Shown here: one piece after another, positions 7,493 through 15,279 of the stretch | How positions within the stretch are numbered: position 1 is the stretch's first letter | How the letters are laid out: each line of letters starts with the position of its first letter | Assembly (NCBI GenBank): GCA_910587055.1 | Contig: CAJUKY010000018.1 | Span: forward strand, 1 to 36,242 | Reading direction: 5' to 3' | DNA: 36,242 nucleotides | Origin: Candidatus Gastranaerophilales bacterium | GTDB taxonomy: Bacteria > Cyanobacteriota > Vampirovibrionia > Gastranaerophilales > Gastranaerophilaceae | Notes under the pieces: model-generated | Databases searched by the model: none | What the model saw: the letters and a program-made list of their open reading frames with translations, nothing else | What the model was told of the DNA's origin: nothing | Made by a program: the position numbers and the translations under genes

Positions 7493-8602
7493 GTGAGAAT
7501 TGTCTTTTGCAATAAAATATCTCCGTTAGAATTTTTAGCAAATAAAGGCTTTGGAAGTAAAAAAGATAACAATATTTCTTTAGATAACAAGGCGGCAGAT
7601 ACCTCTTTGCCTGATGTTTGCGGAATATACGGTGAAGCTTTTATAAATATGCAGGCAAATACTGTTTTATTCGACGAGGCTGTTTTTAATCTGGCTTCAT
7701 CTCTTTTAGAACTCAGCGATGAGGAGTTTAACAACCTTGATATAAAACAGACATATGGAAAAGATGATTTTATAGAGAAAATTCTTTCTTTAACAGAAGG
7801 TGTGCCTGAAAAGGAAAGACAGAGCGCCTGCGGTTATTTTGGTTTTGAACTTTATCAAAATGAGGAAAATCCTACAGGGTTTTCAATTTTGGGGTATCCT
7901 GTTAATCCTGCAGATAATGCGGTATTTACGGAAATTAAAGATTTAAAAACAAAAGAAGTAATTAACAGACTGCAGCCCGAAGCTGCAAAATTTTTAGATA
8001 ACAATCCCGTGGTTTGCAATAATAAAAATATCGAAAAAGAATTAAATAGGATTGTTAAAATTTTTCCCGAATTAAGGGTTTTAATTGGGAAAAAACAGCA
8101 TAAAAACCACGATTTTGATGTAATGAAGCATAGTTTAAAAGTTATGCAAAAAATTGTACAGAATCCGGAATTTGAAAAATTAAATGAATCTGATAAAGCA
8201 ATACTTCTCACGGCTTCATTATTTCATGATATAAGAAAAACCGAAGGAATGCGAGACCCTAATCATGCGCTGAAAGGCGCCATAGATGCAAGGTATATTA
8301 CAAAGAAGTTAAAATTGACGTATGCTGAAGAAGGAAAACTTTATTCCTTGATTAAAAACCATGGCTGGCTGAATTACGTAAACAGAACTAAAACACGAGA
8401 CGAAGAACGGGAAGCACAAAAAGCGGCAGCTTTTAATATGCGGCGAGGAAATTTATTTGAAATGATGAAAATTTTTACGGAAGCTGATTTAAAATCGACC
8501 AAAAACAGTGATGCTTCATATGTCAAACATAGAGAAAAATTTGAAGCCCATTCAAATGCCATAAGTAAATATATTTGTGAGCTTCAAATTTTCAGTAGTT
8601 AA
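7493..8602 (+). CDS. HD-domain protein with lineage-type N-terminal tag
   Basis: A 369-residue protein starting at GTG (AAAGG about 9 nt upstream). It begins MRIVFCNKIS and has the tag-like NKGFGSKK at residues 17-24. Residues about 30-195 have no recognised fold. The C-terminal part, about 200-340, is an HD metal-dependent phosphohydrolase domain: candidate ligands are His213 (MKHSLKVM), His245-Asp246 (LFHDIRK), His258 (NHALKG) and His290 (KNHGW). HD proteins often cleave (cyclic) nucleotides, but no further motif gives the substrate. It stands alone between glnA and the convergent gyrB, whose stop is 3 nt away. No signal peptide or membrane segment is visible. Confidence 0.75.
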   Translation: MRIVFCNKISPLEFLANKGFGSKKDNNISLDNKAADTSLPDVCGIYGEAFINMQANTVLFDEAVFNLASSLLELSDEEFNNLDIKQTYGKDDFIEKILSLTEGVPEKERQSACGYFGFELYQNEENPTGFSILGYPVNPADNAVFTEIKDLKTKEVINRLQPEAAKFLDNNPVVCNNKNIEKELNRIVKIFPELRVLIGKKQHKNHDFDVMKHSLKVMQKIVQNPEFEKLNESDKAILLTASLFHDIRKTEGMRDPNHALKGAIDARYITKKLKLTYAEEGKLYSLIKNHGWLNYVNRTKTRDEEREAQKAAAFNMRRGNLFEMMKIFTEADLKSTKNSDASYVKHREKFEAHSNAISKYICELQIFSS

Positions 8603-8605
8603 ATT

Positions 8606-11056
8606 TTATGTATCAATATTTGTTGCGTAGACGGCGTTTTGTTCAATGAAATCGCGTCTCGGGGCAACGTTATCACCCATTAATACATCAAACAGCTGGT
8701 CGCAAAGCATTGCATCTTCTATGCTCACTTTAAGCAGGGTTCTGTTTGCAGGGTCCATTGTTGTTTCCCACAATTGCTGGGGCATCATTTCGCCCAGACC
8801 TTTAAACCTTTGAATCTGCATTCCTTTTTTGCCTCTTTCATCTACAAGTCTTTGCAGCTGTGCAAAAGATGTAACCTCAGATTCACCTTCGGGAGTTTCA
8901 AAGATTAATTTCTTTTCTTCTTCAATCAAGAATTCTCTGATTTTAGGATAAGAATTAGACAATCTTTCAAACTCTTTTGATTTAATCATATGCTCTGTGA
9001 TGGTAACAGGTTCTATATCTTCGCCTAAATTTACCTTGATATAATATTTTGTTGTTTCAGGGTTCTGCGCTAAAGATACGGAATAATTTTTAGCTTCTTC
9101 AATGCCGTAATTCAGGGCGTGGTCTTCAATATAGTGTGCAAGGTAAGCGTAAACTTCCTGCATACGGGTTTCATTATCAAAATCTTCCGCCTTAATATTT
9201 GACCTGATTAAGCCGCGCACGATAACAGAGGGCATTTGATTAATAATCGGGTTATGGAAAGATTTATAATATGTGGACATTGCATATAAAATGTTTTCAA
9301 GGTCATCACCCGTTAAGGATTTTGATTTTGTTTTATCATATAATGCAACGCCTTTAATACCACGTTCTCTGACCATTTTTTCAAGCGCTCTGTCATCATA
9401 AAGGTATTCGGCTACTTTTCCGATAGTTACCTTATATAAAGGTGGTTGTGCAATATAAATATACCCGTTATCAATCAAGGGTTTTGCGTACCTGAAGAAG
9501 AATGTTAAAAGAAGAGTTCTGATGTGAGCGCCGTCGACATCAGCATCTGTCATAAAGATGATTTTGTGGTATCTTAATTTTTCAATGTTTACTTCTTCCT
9601 CATTTTTTGAAATATTGATACCCATTGCCTGAATTAATGATTGGATTTCGTTGTTATTATACATTTTATCAAGGCGGGCGCGTTCAACATTTAAAATCTT
9701 ACCTCTTAACGGTAAAATTGCTTGAAACATTCTGTTTCTTCCCTGCTTAGCGGAGCCGCCTGCGGAATCTCCCTCTACAATGTAAAGTTCGCATTTTTCA
9801 GGCTCTCTGTTTGAACAGTCTGCAAGTTTCCCCGGCAGAGTAGATGTTTCAAGGGCTGATTTTCTTCTTGTTAATTCCCTTGCTTTTCTTGCGGCTTCAC
9901 GGGCTCTTTGTGCCTGCAAAATTTTATCCACAATAAGTTTTGCAAATTTCGGGTTAAATTCAAGCCATTCCATGAATTTATCACGCACCGCATCGTTTAC
10001 AATCGGTGTTACTTCCGCGTTTCCGAGTTTTTCTTTTGTCTGGCCTTCAAATTCGGGGTTTGGAATTTTAACCGAAACTATTGCGGTCAAACCTTCTCTA
10101 ATATCTTCACCTGCAAGGTTCTGGTCATTATCTTTGATTAGATTGTTTTTTCTTGCGTAATCATTGATTACCCTTGTGATACCGTTTCTGAAACCTGTTA
10201 AGTGGGTTCCGCCGAAGTGTGTATTGATATTATTTGCAAAGCATAAAACATTTTCCGTGTAAGCATCCGTGTACTGCATTGCAATTTCAACAGCTACGCC
10301 TTCTATTGTTTTTTCAATATAAACAGGCTTTTCAAACATTACATTTTTATTTTTGTTTAAATGTTCCACATAGCTTGCTATGCCGCCTTCGTAGTGGAAG
10401 GTATATTCTTTATTATTTTTTTTATCTATAAATATTAATTTTAAACCCTTGTTTAAAAAGGCCATTTCTCTAAATCTGCTTGCAATAACATCGCAGTCAA
10501 TTTCGGTAGTTTCCGTGAAAATTTCAGGATCTGCCCACCATGTTGTTTTTGTACCTCTTTTATCTGTTTCTCTTATTTTTTCAACAGGAGTAACAGGCTC
10601 GCCTCTTAAATATTCCTGTCTGTGCACCCAGCCTTCGCGGGAAACTTCAACAATATATTTTTCAGATAACGCATTTACAACTGATGCACCAACGCCATGC
10701 AGACCGCCTGATACTTTGTATCCGCCGTCACCGAATTTACCGCCTGCATGAAGCACCGTGTGAACAATTTCAAGAGCGGATTTTCCGCTGTCAGGCTTAA
10801 TATCAACAGGAATACCGCGGCCGTTATCTTCAACGGTTACGGAATTATCTTCATGTACTGTTATATGTATTTCGGTGCAATAGCCTGCTAAGCTTTCATC
10901 GATTGAGTTATCAACGATTTCATATATACAATGGTGCAAACCTCTTTGAGAGGTTGAACCTATATACATACCGGGACGGAGCCTTACAGCTTCCAAACCC
11001 TCTAATACCCTAATATTACTAGCATCATAGCTTTGATTAGTTGTCGTGTTTGTCAT
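8606..11056 (-). CDS. gyrB: DNA gyrase subunit B
   Basis: ATPase subunit of DNA gyrase, which introduces negative supercoils. The 816-residue protein has the GHKL ATPase domain (EIVDNSIDES, VEDNGRGIPVD, VSGGLHGVGASVVNALS), the transducer and the TOPRIM domain (EGDSAGGSAKQGRNR and DADVDGAHIRTLLLTFF). The C-terminal tail has QIQRFKGLGEMMPQQLWETTMDP. Compared with 640-residue GyrBs, about 170-180 extra residues lie between IYIAQPPLYKV and the QRFKGLGEM block, the place of the E. coli GyrB insertion. The ATG at 11056 has AAGGAA upstream. A hairpin with a T6 run lies immediately before that (11071-11114). gyrA is not in the window. Confidence 0.97.
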   Translation of the reverse strand: MTNTTTNQSYDASNIRVLEGLEAVRLRPGMYIGSTSQRGLHHCIYEIVDNSIDESLAGYCTEIHITVHEDNSVTVEDNGRGIPVDIKPDSGKSALEIVHTVLHAGGKFGDGGYKVSGGLHGVGASVVNALSEKYIVEVSREGWVHRQEYLRGEPVTPVEKIRETDKRGTKTTWWADPEIFTETTEIDCDVIASRFREMAFLNKGLKLIFIDKKNNKEYTFHYEGGIASYVEHLNKNKNVMFEKPVYIEKTIEGVAVEIAMQYTDAYTENVLCFANNINTHFGGTHLTGFRNGITRVINDYARKNNLIKDNDQNLAGEDIREGLTAIVSVKIPNPEFEGQTKEKLGNAEVTPIVNDAVRDKFMEWLEFNPKFAKLIVDKILQAQRAREAARKARELTRRKSALETSTLPGKLADCSNREPEKCELYIVEGDSAGGSAKQGRNRMFQAILPLRGKILNVERARLDKMYNNNEIQSLIQAMGINISKNEEEVNIEKLRYHKIIFMTDADVDGAHIRTLLLTFFFRYAKPLIDNGYIYIAQPPLYKVTIGKVAEYLYDDRALEKMVRERGIKGVALYDKTKSKSLTGDDLENILYAMSTYYKSFHNPIINQMPSVIVRGLIRSNIKAEDFDNETRMQEVYAYLAHYIEDHALNYGIEEAKNYSVSLAQNPETTKYYIKVNLGEDIEPVTITEHMIKSKEFERLSNSYPKIREFLIEEEKKLIFETPEGESEVTSFAQLQRLVDERGKKGMQIQRFKGLGEMMPQQLWETTMDPANRTLLKVSIEDAMLCDQLFDVLMGDNVAPRRDFIEQNAVYATNIDT

Positions 11057-11070
11057 GACAATTCCTTATT

Positions 11071-11114
11071 AAAAAACCTGCCTCTATAGCAACATTGTAC
11101 TATAAAAAGGCAGG
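11071..11114 (-). terminator. Hairpin plus T6 in the gyrB leader
   Basis: On the minus strand, CCTGCCT (11114-11108) pairs with AGGCAGG (11083-11077); inner arms TATAG/CTATA also pair. TTTTTT (11076-11071) follows, 15 nt from the gyrB ATG. It has the form of an intrinsic terminator placed inside the gyrB upstream region. A possible -10 (TACAAT) lies in its loop, 16 nt from TTGCAT. Confidence 0.6.
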
Positions 11115-11142
11115 CATGCAAATTTTGTGAAGTTTGTATAAT
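11077..11142. repeat. Hairpin element, left copy
   Basis: The block CCTGCCT-loop-AAAAAGGCAGGCATG-CAAATTTT-GTGAAGTTTGTATAAT has a similar copy at 11711-11770. Beyond the hairpin arms, roughly 20 further bases (AAATTT..AAGTT.GTA.AAT) also agree. The two copies bracket the small gene 11243-11686. Confidence 0.5.
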
Positions 11143-11242
11143 GCTCTTTAGCTAAAAATGTTTTTGCTCTTATTTGTTAAATGCAAAATTATTTATTTAC
11201 ATGTTTTATGGTGGTAATATGTTCTAAAAGGAGAATAACATA

Positions 11243-11686
11243 ATGAGAATTAACGGTATAGCAAATCAAAATAATCAGAATTTTGGAAAATTGATTATTC
11301 ATAGAGATCCGGCGACGACGGAGTTTCTTTATAACCTCTTATATCGTGGCAAAAACGGTGATGCGACACAGGATACTTTTGAAAAAACCATAAAATTGCT
11401 TGATAAAGTTGATAAAGAAACAGGTAGTATACCTGTTCATTTTAAGGCAGATAATTCTTCACTGAATTCGCGTTGTGCAAATTTTGAATTTGAAGCAAAC
11501 GGGTATAGATGTCCTTCATACGGGTTTTTAGACTACGGCAGAGATGATTTTCCCGAGAAAGCTTTAGATAAACTTAATGATACTTACAAATATTTTACAG
11601 AACGTTTTGATGTAAAAAAAGCCGAAGAAGAATTAAAGAATATGGACGAAGACAGAATCAGAACAATATTTGAAAGATATTGTTAA
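11243..11686 (+). CDS. Tagged small cytosolic protein of unknown function
   Basis: A 147-residue protein that begins MRINGIANQNNQNFGK, with the tag NFGK at residues 13-16. The remainder is soluble and mixed alpha/beta, with no membrane segment, signal peptide or catalytic motif that I recognise. The C-terminal third (KKAEEELKNMDEDRIRTIFERY) should be helical. AAGGAG lies 9 nt before the ATG, so the start is firm. The gene is isolated: gyrB is divergent on the left and an unknown gene converges on the right. It is flanked by two related hairpin elements (11077-11142 and 11711-11770), so it may have been inserted as a unit. Confidence 0.7.
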   Translation: MRINGIANQNNQNFGKLIIHRDPATTEFLYNLLYRGKNGDATQDTFEKTIKLLDKVDKETGSIPVHFKADNSSLNSRCANFEFEANGYRCPSYGFLDYGRDDFPEKALDKLNDTYKYFTERFDVKKAEEELKNMDEDRIRTIFERYC

Positions 11687-11706
11687 TAGTGAATTATTTG
11701 TAATAA

Positions 11707-11746
11707 ATGCCTGCCTTTGATGATTTTTTATCAAAAAGGTAGGCAT
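11707..11746. terminator. Bidirectional hairpin between convergent genes
   Basis: ATGCCT(G)CCTTTGAT pairs with ATCAAA(A)AGG(T)AGGCAT around a T-rich loop (11707-11746). It lies 21 nt after the tagged gene's stop and 23 nt after the stop of the minus-strand gene, so it can end both transcripts. Confidence 0.7.
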
Positions 11747-11770
11747 GTAAATTTATAAAGTTGTAAAATT
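11711..11770. repeat. Hairpin element, right copy
   Basis: This is the partner of the 11077-11142 element. Both share CCTGCCT, then AAAAAGG(C/T)AGGCATG, then an AAATTT...AAGTT.GTA.AAT tail in the same orientation. The loop sequence differs. Confidence 0.45.
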
Positions 11771-12182
11771 ATCCTCGGAATTTATTTATGGCCTCTCCAT
11801 AAAAACTATCATTTTTAGAAGTATCTGAAATAAGTTCAGCTGCTAACTTCGGATATTTTTTTAGCAAGTCTACCATCTCTTTAAAACGCGCATTGAAATT
11901 TCCAAAGTTTTGAATATTTTCTGTTTTTGCAGCTCCGCTTAATATCATTTTATCGCCGCTAAATAACGCCCTGTCAATTTTTGTACAGCAGTCATCCGTT
12001 CCTGTGATTTTTACAAAAGAATCTACACCACATTGTTTTATGGGAACCTTTTGTCCATATTCTACAACTGTCGCCATGGCTTTTTTGCCGTATTCCGGCA
12101 TAAGAAATTTTTTAACAGTTGTGCCTGATTTTTCGTTTACTGTTGTGCTGATTAATTTTGCTGCGCTTGGAATAGCCACCAT
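11769..12182 (-). CDS. Hypothetical protein
   Basis: A 137-residue protein I do not recognise. It begins MVAIPSAAKLISTTV and lacks the N-terminal tag of other orphan genes here. It has a CC pair (TDDCCTKID, about residues 73-81) and another Cys at about 52. The C-terminal third is helical (FNARFKEMVDLLKKYPKLAAELI). It has no signal peptide or membrane segment. AAAGGA lies about 12 nt before the ATG. It is divergent from the XRE regulator gene and shares a 211-bp intergenic region with it, so that regulator may control it. Confidence 0.6.
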   Translation of the reverse strand: MVAIPSAAKLISTTVNEKSGTTVKKFLMPEYGKKAMATVVEYGQKVPIKQCGVDSFVKITGTDDCCTKIDRALFSGDKMILSGAAKTENIQNFGNFNARFKEMVDLLKKYPKLAAELISDTSKNDSFYGEAINKFRG

Positions 12183-12259
12183 AATAAAAATTTTCCTTTC
12201 TTGATTATCTGTTAAATCCCTTTTGTACTTATTTAAAAACTTCGGGTTTAGAAAAATTG

Positions 12260-12273
12260 TTGTAATTTTACAA
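12260..12273. promoter_or_regulatory. Palindrome between divergent genes, possible XRE operator
   Basis: TTGTAATTTTACAA is a perfect 14-bp palindrome. A half-site-like TTGTAAAATTA overlaps the start of the XRE gene (12384-12394). The remaining intergenic sequence (12183-12393) is extremely AT-rich, with several TATA-like runs and no clear single promoter. Confidence 0.4.
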
Positions 12274-12393
12274 TTTAAAATACTATATAATTAAAATATA
12301 GAATTAACAATACATTTCAGCTTCATATATCTTAATATACAATACTTATAAATACTATTTTGGCGGTTAATAGGAAATTAAAATTGTAAAATT

Positions 12394-12720
12394 ATGGGTA
12401 TAAAAAAAGAGCTTGGGAAACAGATAAAAAAAATACGTGTTGCAAAAGGGTATACTCAGGAAGAATTGTCTGAAAAGATTGATATATCCCAGCGTGCTTT
12501 AAGCAGTATAGAACTCGGGAATAACTTTGCCACCGCAGAAACAATCGATAAACTCATTGAAGCTTTTGATATAACTATTGAAGAACTGTTTGCCACAAAT
12601 TATCTTAAAGAAACAGCAATCTTATTAAAAATGATAAATAAAAATATAACAGAAATCGGTGATAATCCTGAGAAATTGGAAATTATCTATAATTTGACAA
12701 AGAGTTTGAATAAAAAATGA
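12394..12720 (+). CDS. XRE-family helix-turn-helix regulator
   Basis: A 108-residue DNA-binding protein. Residues about 6-62 form an HTH_3 domain (LGKQIKKIRVAKGYTQEELSEKI, then SQRALSSIELGNNFATAETIDKLIEAF, ending ITIEELF). The C-terminal 40 residues are helical and may mediate dimerisation. No metal site or protease domain is attached. A good ribosome binding site is missing (TAGGAAA is about 18 nt upstream). A TTGTAA half-site overlaps the start, which suggests weak, possibly autorepressed expression. It ends 6 nt from the convergent symporter gene. Confidence 0.88.
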   Translation: MGIKKELGKQIKKIRVAKGYTQEELSEKIDISQRALSSIELGNNFATAETIDKLIEAFDITIEELFATNYLKETAILLKMINKNITEIGDNPEKLEIIYNLTKSLNKK

Positions 12721-12726
12721 CCCTGC

Positions 12727-13965
12727 TTATTGCACAAGTTCTTTTGATAAATCTTTATTTACCATGGTGCATACAGCTGAATCTGACCATACATTTTCAA
12801 CTGTTTCCACCATATCTATAACGGCATAAATAGGTAATATCACGCCTAAAAGCCCGACAGGAACACCCGCCCCCGACATTAAGGATAAGGTTAGAAAATA
12901 GCATCCCATAGGAACCCCTGCATTTCCTATTGCTGCAAAAACGGAAATAAAAACCCAGAAAATCATTGTGCTTAAAGTTAATTCAAAGCCCGCATTCTGC
13001 ATAACAAAAAGAGACGTAATTAAAATAAAAGCCGCACAGCCGTTCATATTAACCGTTGTGCATATAGGAAGCACAAAACGTGATACGGAAGGGTTTATAT
13101 TAAGATTTTTTTCAGCTGCAGATAACGTTACAGGCAAAGTCCCCGCTGAACTTTTTGTGAAAAATGCAACAGTGAGTGCAGGAGACATTTTTTTGAAAAT
13201 TTGAACGGGATTAAGTCTGTGAAGTATAAGAAACAGCGGAATTATAATGAAAATTTGTATAAGGTTCCCGCCGATTACAATTGCTGTATACTTGCCTAAA
13301 GCATTTATTGCCGCGCTTGAAGCAATCTGAGCCGTAAGCTGGGCGGAAAATGCCATAATACCTGCGGGCAGCGCCCATATTAAAGCGCGGATAAGAACAA
13401 AAAGCAGCTCCTGCATACCGTATAATACTTTAAGAAATGCCGTTTTATTTTCTGTTTCGGGTGCAAAAGAAAGCCCTATTCCTGCGGCTGATGCGATTAA
13501 TATAACAGAAAGAACATTTCCTGAAATTAAAGGCTGCAAAATATTATTCGGAATTATTGAAAGCAGATGTTCATAATAAGAAAGTCCGCCTGTCTGTATT
13601 TGTGCAGTGTTTTGTGCTGCGGTATCAACGATTATATTATCGGGAGTGAATAAAATATAAAGAATAAGACTCACTATAGCGGCGCAAAAAGTAGTCAAAA
13701 GAGTGTATGTGATTGTACGGGCAAAGATTTTACCGGTGTTCTTTTTTGTACCGAGTTCAGATAATGTTGTAATAACGGCAAGTGCAATTGTAGGTATTGC
13801 AATAAATTGAAAGAGCCTTGTAAAAACATTTGCTATAAAATTAAAACTTTTATTTAACCAGCTTATTCCAAGATACCCTGCAAACGCGCCGATTATTAGT
13901 GCTGATATCCATATTATAAGTTGATATTTATTGTTATTTTGAACTGTTTTATTGCTATCTGCCAT
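12727..13965 (-). CDS. Dicarboxylate/amino acid:cation symporter (DAACS family)
   Basis: A 412-residue inner-membrane transporter with the GltPh/EAAT fold, which imports acidic amino acids, dicarboxylates or Ser/Thr with Na+ or H+. Family marks are the early helix FTRLFQFIAIPTIALAVI, the re-entrant hairpin serine motif KSSAGTLPVT and the unwound TM7 motif written here NMNGCAAF (usually NMDGT). A late GAGVPVGLLGVILPIYAVIDM corresponds to hairpin 2 and TM8. The Asn for Asp and Cys for Thr in the NMDGT motif make the substrate uncertain. It is transcribed alone, convergent with the XRE gene. Confidence 0.88.
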   Translation of the reverse strand: MADSNKTVQNNNKYQLIIWISALIIGAFAGYLGISWLNKSFNFIANVFTRLFQFIAIPTIALAVITTLSELGTKKNTGKIFARTITYTLLTTFCAAIVSLILYILFTPDNIIVDTAAQNTAQIQTGGLSYYEHLLSIIPNNILQPLISGNVLSVILIASAAGIGLSFAPETENKTAFLKVLYGMQELLFVLIRALIWALPAGIMAFSAQLTAQIASSAAINALGKYTAIVIGGNLIQIFIIIPLFLILHRLNPVQIFKKMSPALTVAFFTKSSAGTLPVTLSAAEKNLNINPSVSRFVLPICTTVNMNGCAAFILITSLFVMQNAGFELTLSTMIFWVFISVFAAIGNAGVPMGCYFLTLSLMSGAGVPVGLLGVILPIYAVIDMVETVENVWSDSAVCTMVNKDLSKELVQ

Positions 13966-14114
13966 AAATGTATTATTATCAATTTCTTTGCATATGCCAT
14001 AATTTTATCACCAATATTTTTAAACAAAAACATTATTTATATTGCATTACTTAGCATATTTGGCAAAAAAAATTATCTTAATGTTTTGTTTATTATAGGA
14101 AAAGAATTTTGCAT

Positions 14115-15197
14115 ATGATTTCAAGAATTAATACAAATGCAAATTTGGCAAAATATAAATGTTTAAATGAACCCTCCGATTTTGTTGCTTTTAAAGGGAC
14201 CGGCGGAACAAAGAAAAACATTTCCGATACATTTATTTCAAGTGCAAAGAAGGCAAAAGACGGAGATGTATTGAGTAAATATTTATGGTCGCCGACGGCT
14301 GTCATGTTGAGCACAGTTCCAATATTAGCCTATGAAATAGGTACTCTTTCTAAACTGCATAAGTTTAAAAAAGCTGGAAACAAAGAGGCTATTCGTGCTT
14401 TGGGCGCATCATTTTCTAAAAAATTTCCGCTTATTTTGGCTGCCGGAATTACGGCATTAGCCGGGCTGCAGTTCCTTTTCAGGCAAAATGGTGATAAGAG
14501 ATATAAAGAGGCAAAACAATATTTTGAAGAAATAAATACAACGGAAGCTGAATTTTCTGATGAAACATTTAAATCATCTAAAATAGCCGCATCTTATAAT
14601 TTTTTATCCGGAAAAATTTCAGTGGGGCAAAATGTACTGGATGATGTTTATATGAACAGCAAAACAAAAAAGTTGATAAAACATGAGCTTGAACATGCAA
14701 GGCAGGCTGAAACTATTGCAAGAATGGATGACGGGATTGAAAAATTGAATTATGCCACCATGAAAAATATTGCAAGTGCTTATAGTACAGGATTGTACAA
14801 ACATATGATGGATACAATGTATGATGAAATTCAAAATGATAAAACCGGAAAATATGACAATGCTGTTTTAAAAATGTCGGATATGGAGCTTGATTTTAAA
14901 AAATTTGTTACCGCAATTTATTTAATTAATAACAAGAATGCGCAATATAAAGATATTCCTATGCTTGTTGATAAGAAGCATTATCAGGCAGTGCGGGATA
15001 AAATGGGAAAACTGACCGAAGAAGAAAATAAAAAAGCTGAAGAATATTATCAAGCAAAGCTTGAATATCCTAAAGTTACATTATTGAATATTGTTTATCC
15101 GTTTTCCGAATATTATGAAAACACTCTGGAAAAAGAGGCGTTTAAACAAAATCCAGGAATGATTGCTTTTATAAGAAAAATATGCGGCAGAGAATAA
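14115..15197 (+). CDS. FKG-tagged membrane protein with HExxH zinc-protease motif
   Basis: A predicted membrane-bound zinc metallopeptidase of about 360 residues. Counting from the ATG at 14115, it begins MISRINTNANL and carries the tag VAFKG at about 24-28. Two hydrophobic segments follow (about 59-78 and 104-122). Next come a YNFLSGKISVGQNVLDDV stretch and the zinc-binding KHELEHARQAE, HELEH at about 190-194. Near the C-terminus, YYENTLEKEAFK could supply the third, Glu ligand as in gluzincins. I infer a cytosol- or membrane-facing protease of unknown target. The start is ambiguous: AGGA (14097-14100) is 8 nt from a TTG at 14109 and 14 nt from the ATG. Confidence 0.7.
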   Translation: MISRINTNANLAKYKCLNEPSDFVAFKGTGGTKKNISDTFISSAKKAKDGDVLSKYLWSPTAVMLSTVPILAYEIGTLSKLHKFKKAGNKEAIRALGASFSKKFPLILAAGITALAGLQFLFRQNGDKRYKEAKQYFEEINTTEAEFSDETFKSSKIAASYNFLSGKISVGQNVLDDVYMNSKTKKLIKHELEHARQAETIARMDDGIEKLNYATMKNIASAYSTGLYKHMMDTMYDEIQNDKTGKYDNAVLKMSDMELDFKKFVTAIYLINNKNAQYKDIPMLVDKKHYQAVRDKMGKLTEEENKKAEEYYQAKLEYPKVTLLNIVYPFSEYYENTLEKEAFKQNPGMIAFIRKICGRE

Positions 15198-15279
15198 GTT
15201 TTCAAAACTTATTGCAAGGTGCGATTTCAATTCTTCGTTTTTGTTGTAAAACTTTATTGTTTGGTTTATAAGTAAAGTT

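Noticed and set aside
12260..12394. Toxin-antitoxin role of the XRE regulator
   Set aside because: No partner toxin-like gene is adjacent on the same strand; the gene downstream is a convergent symporter.
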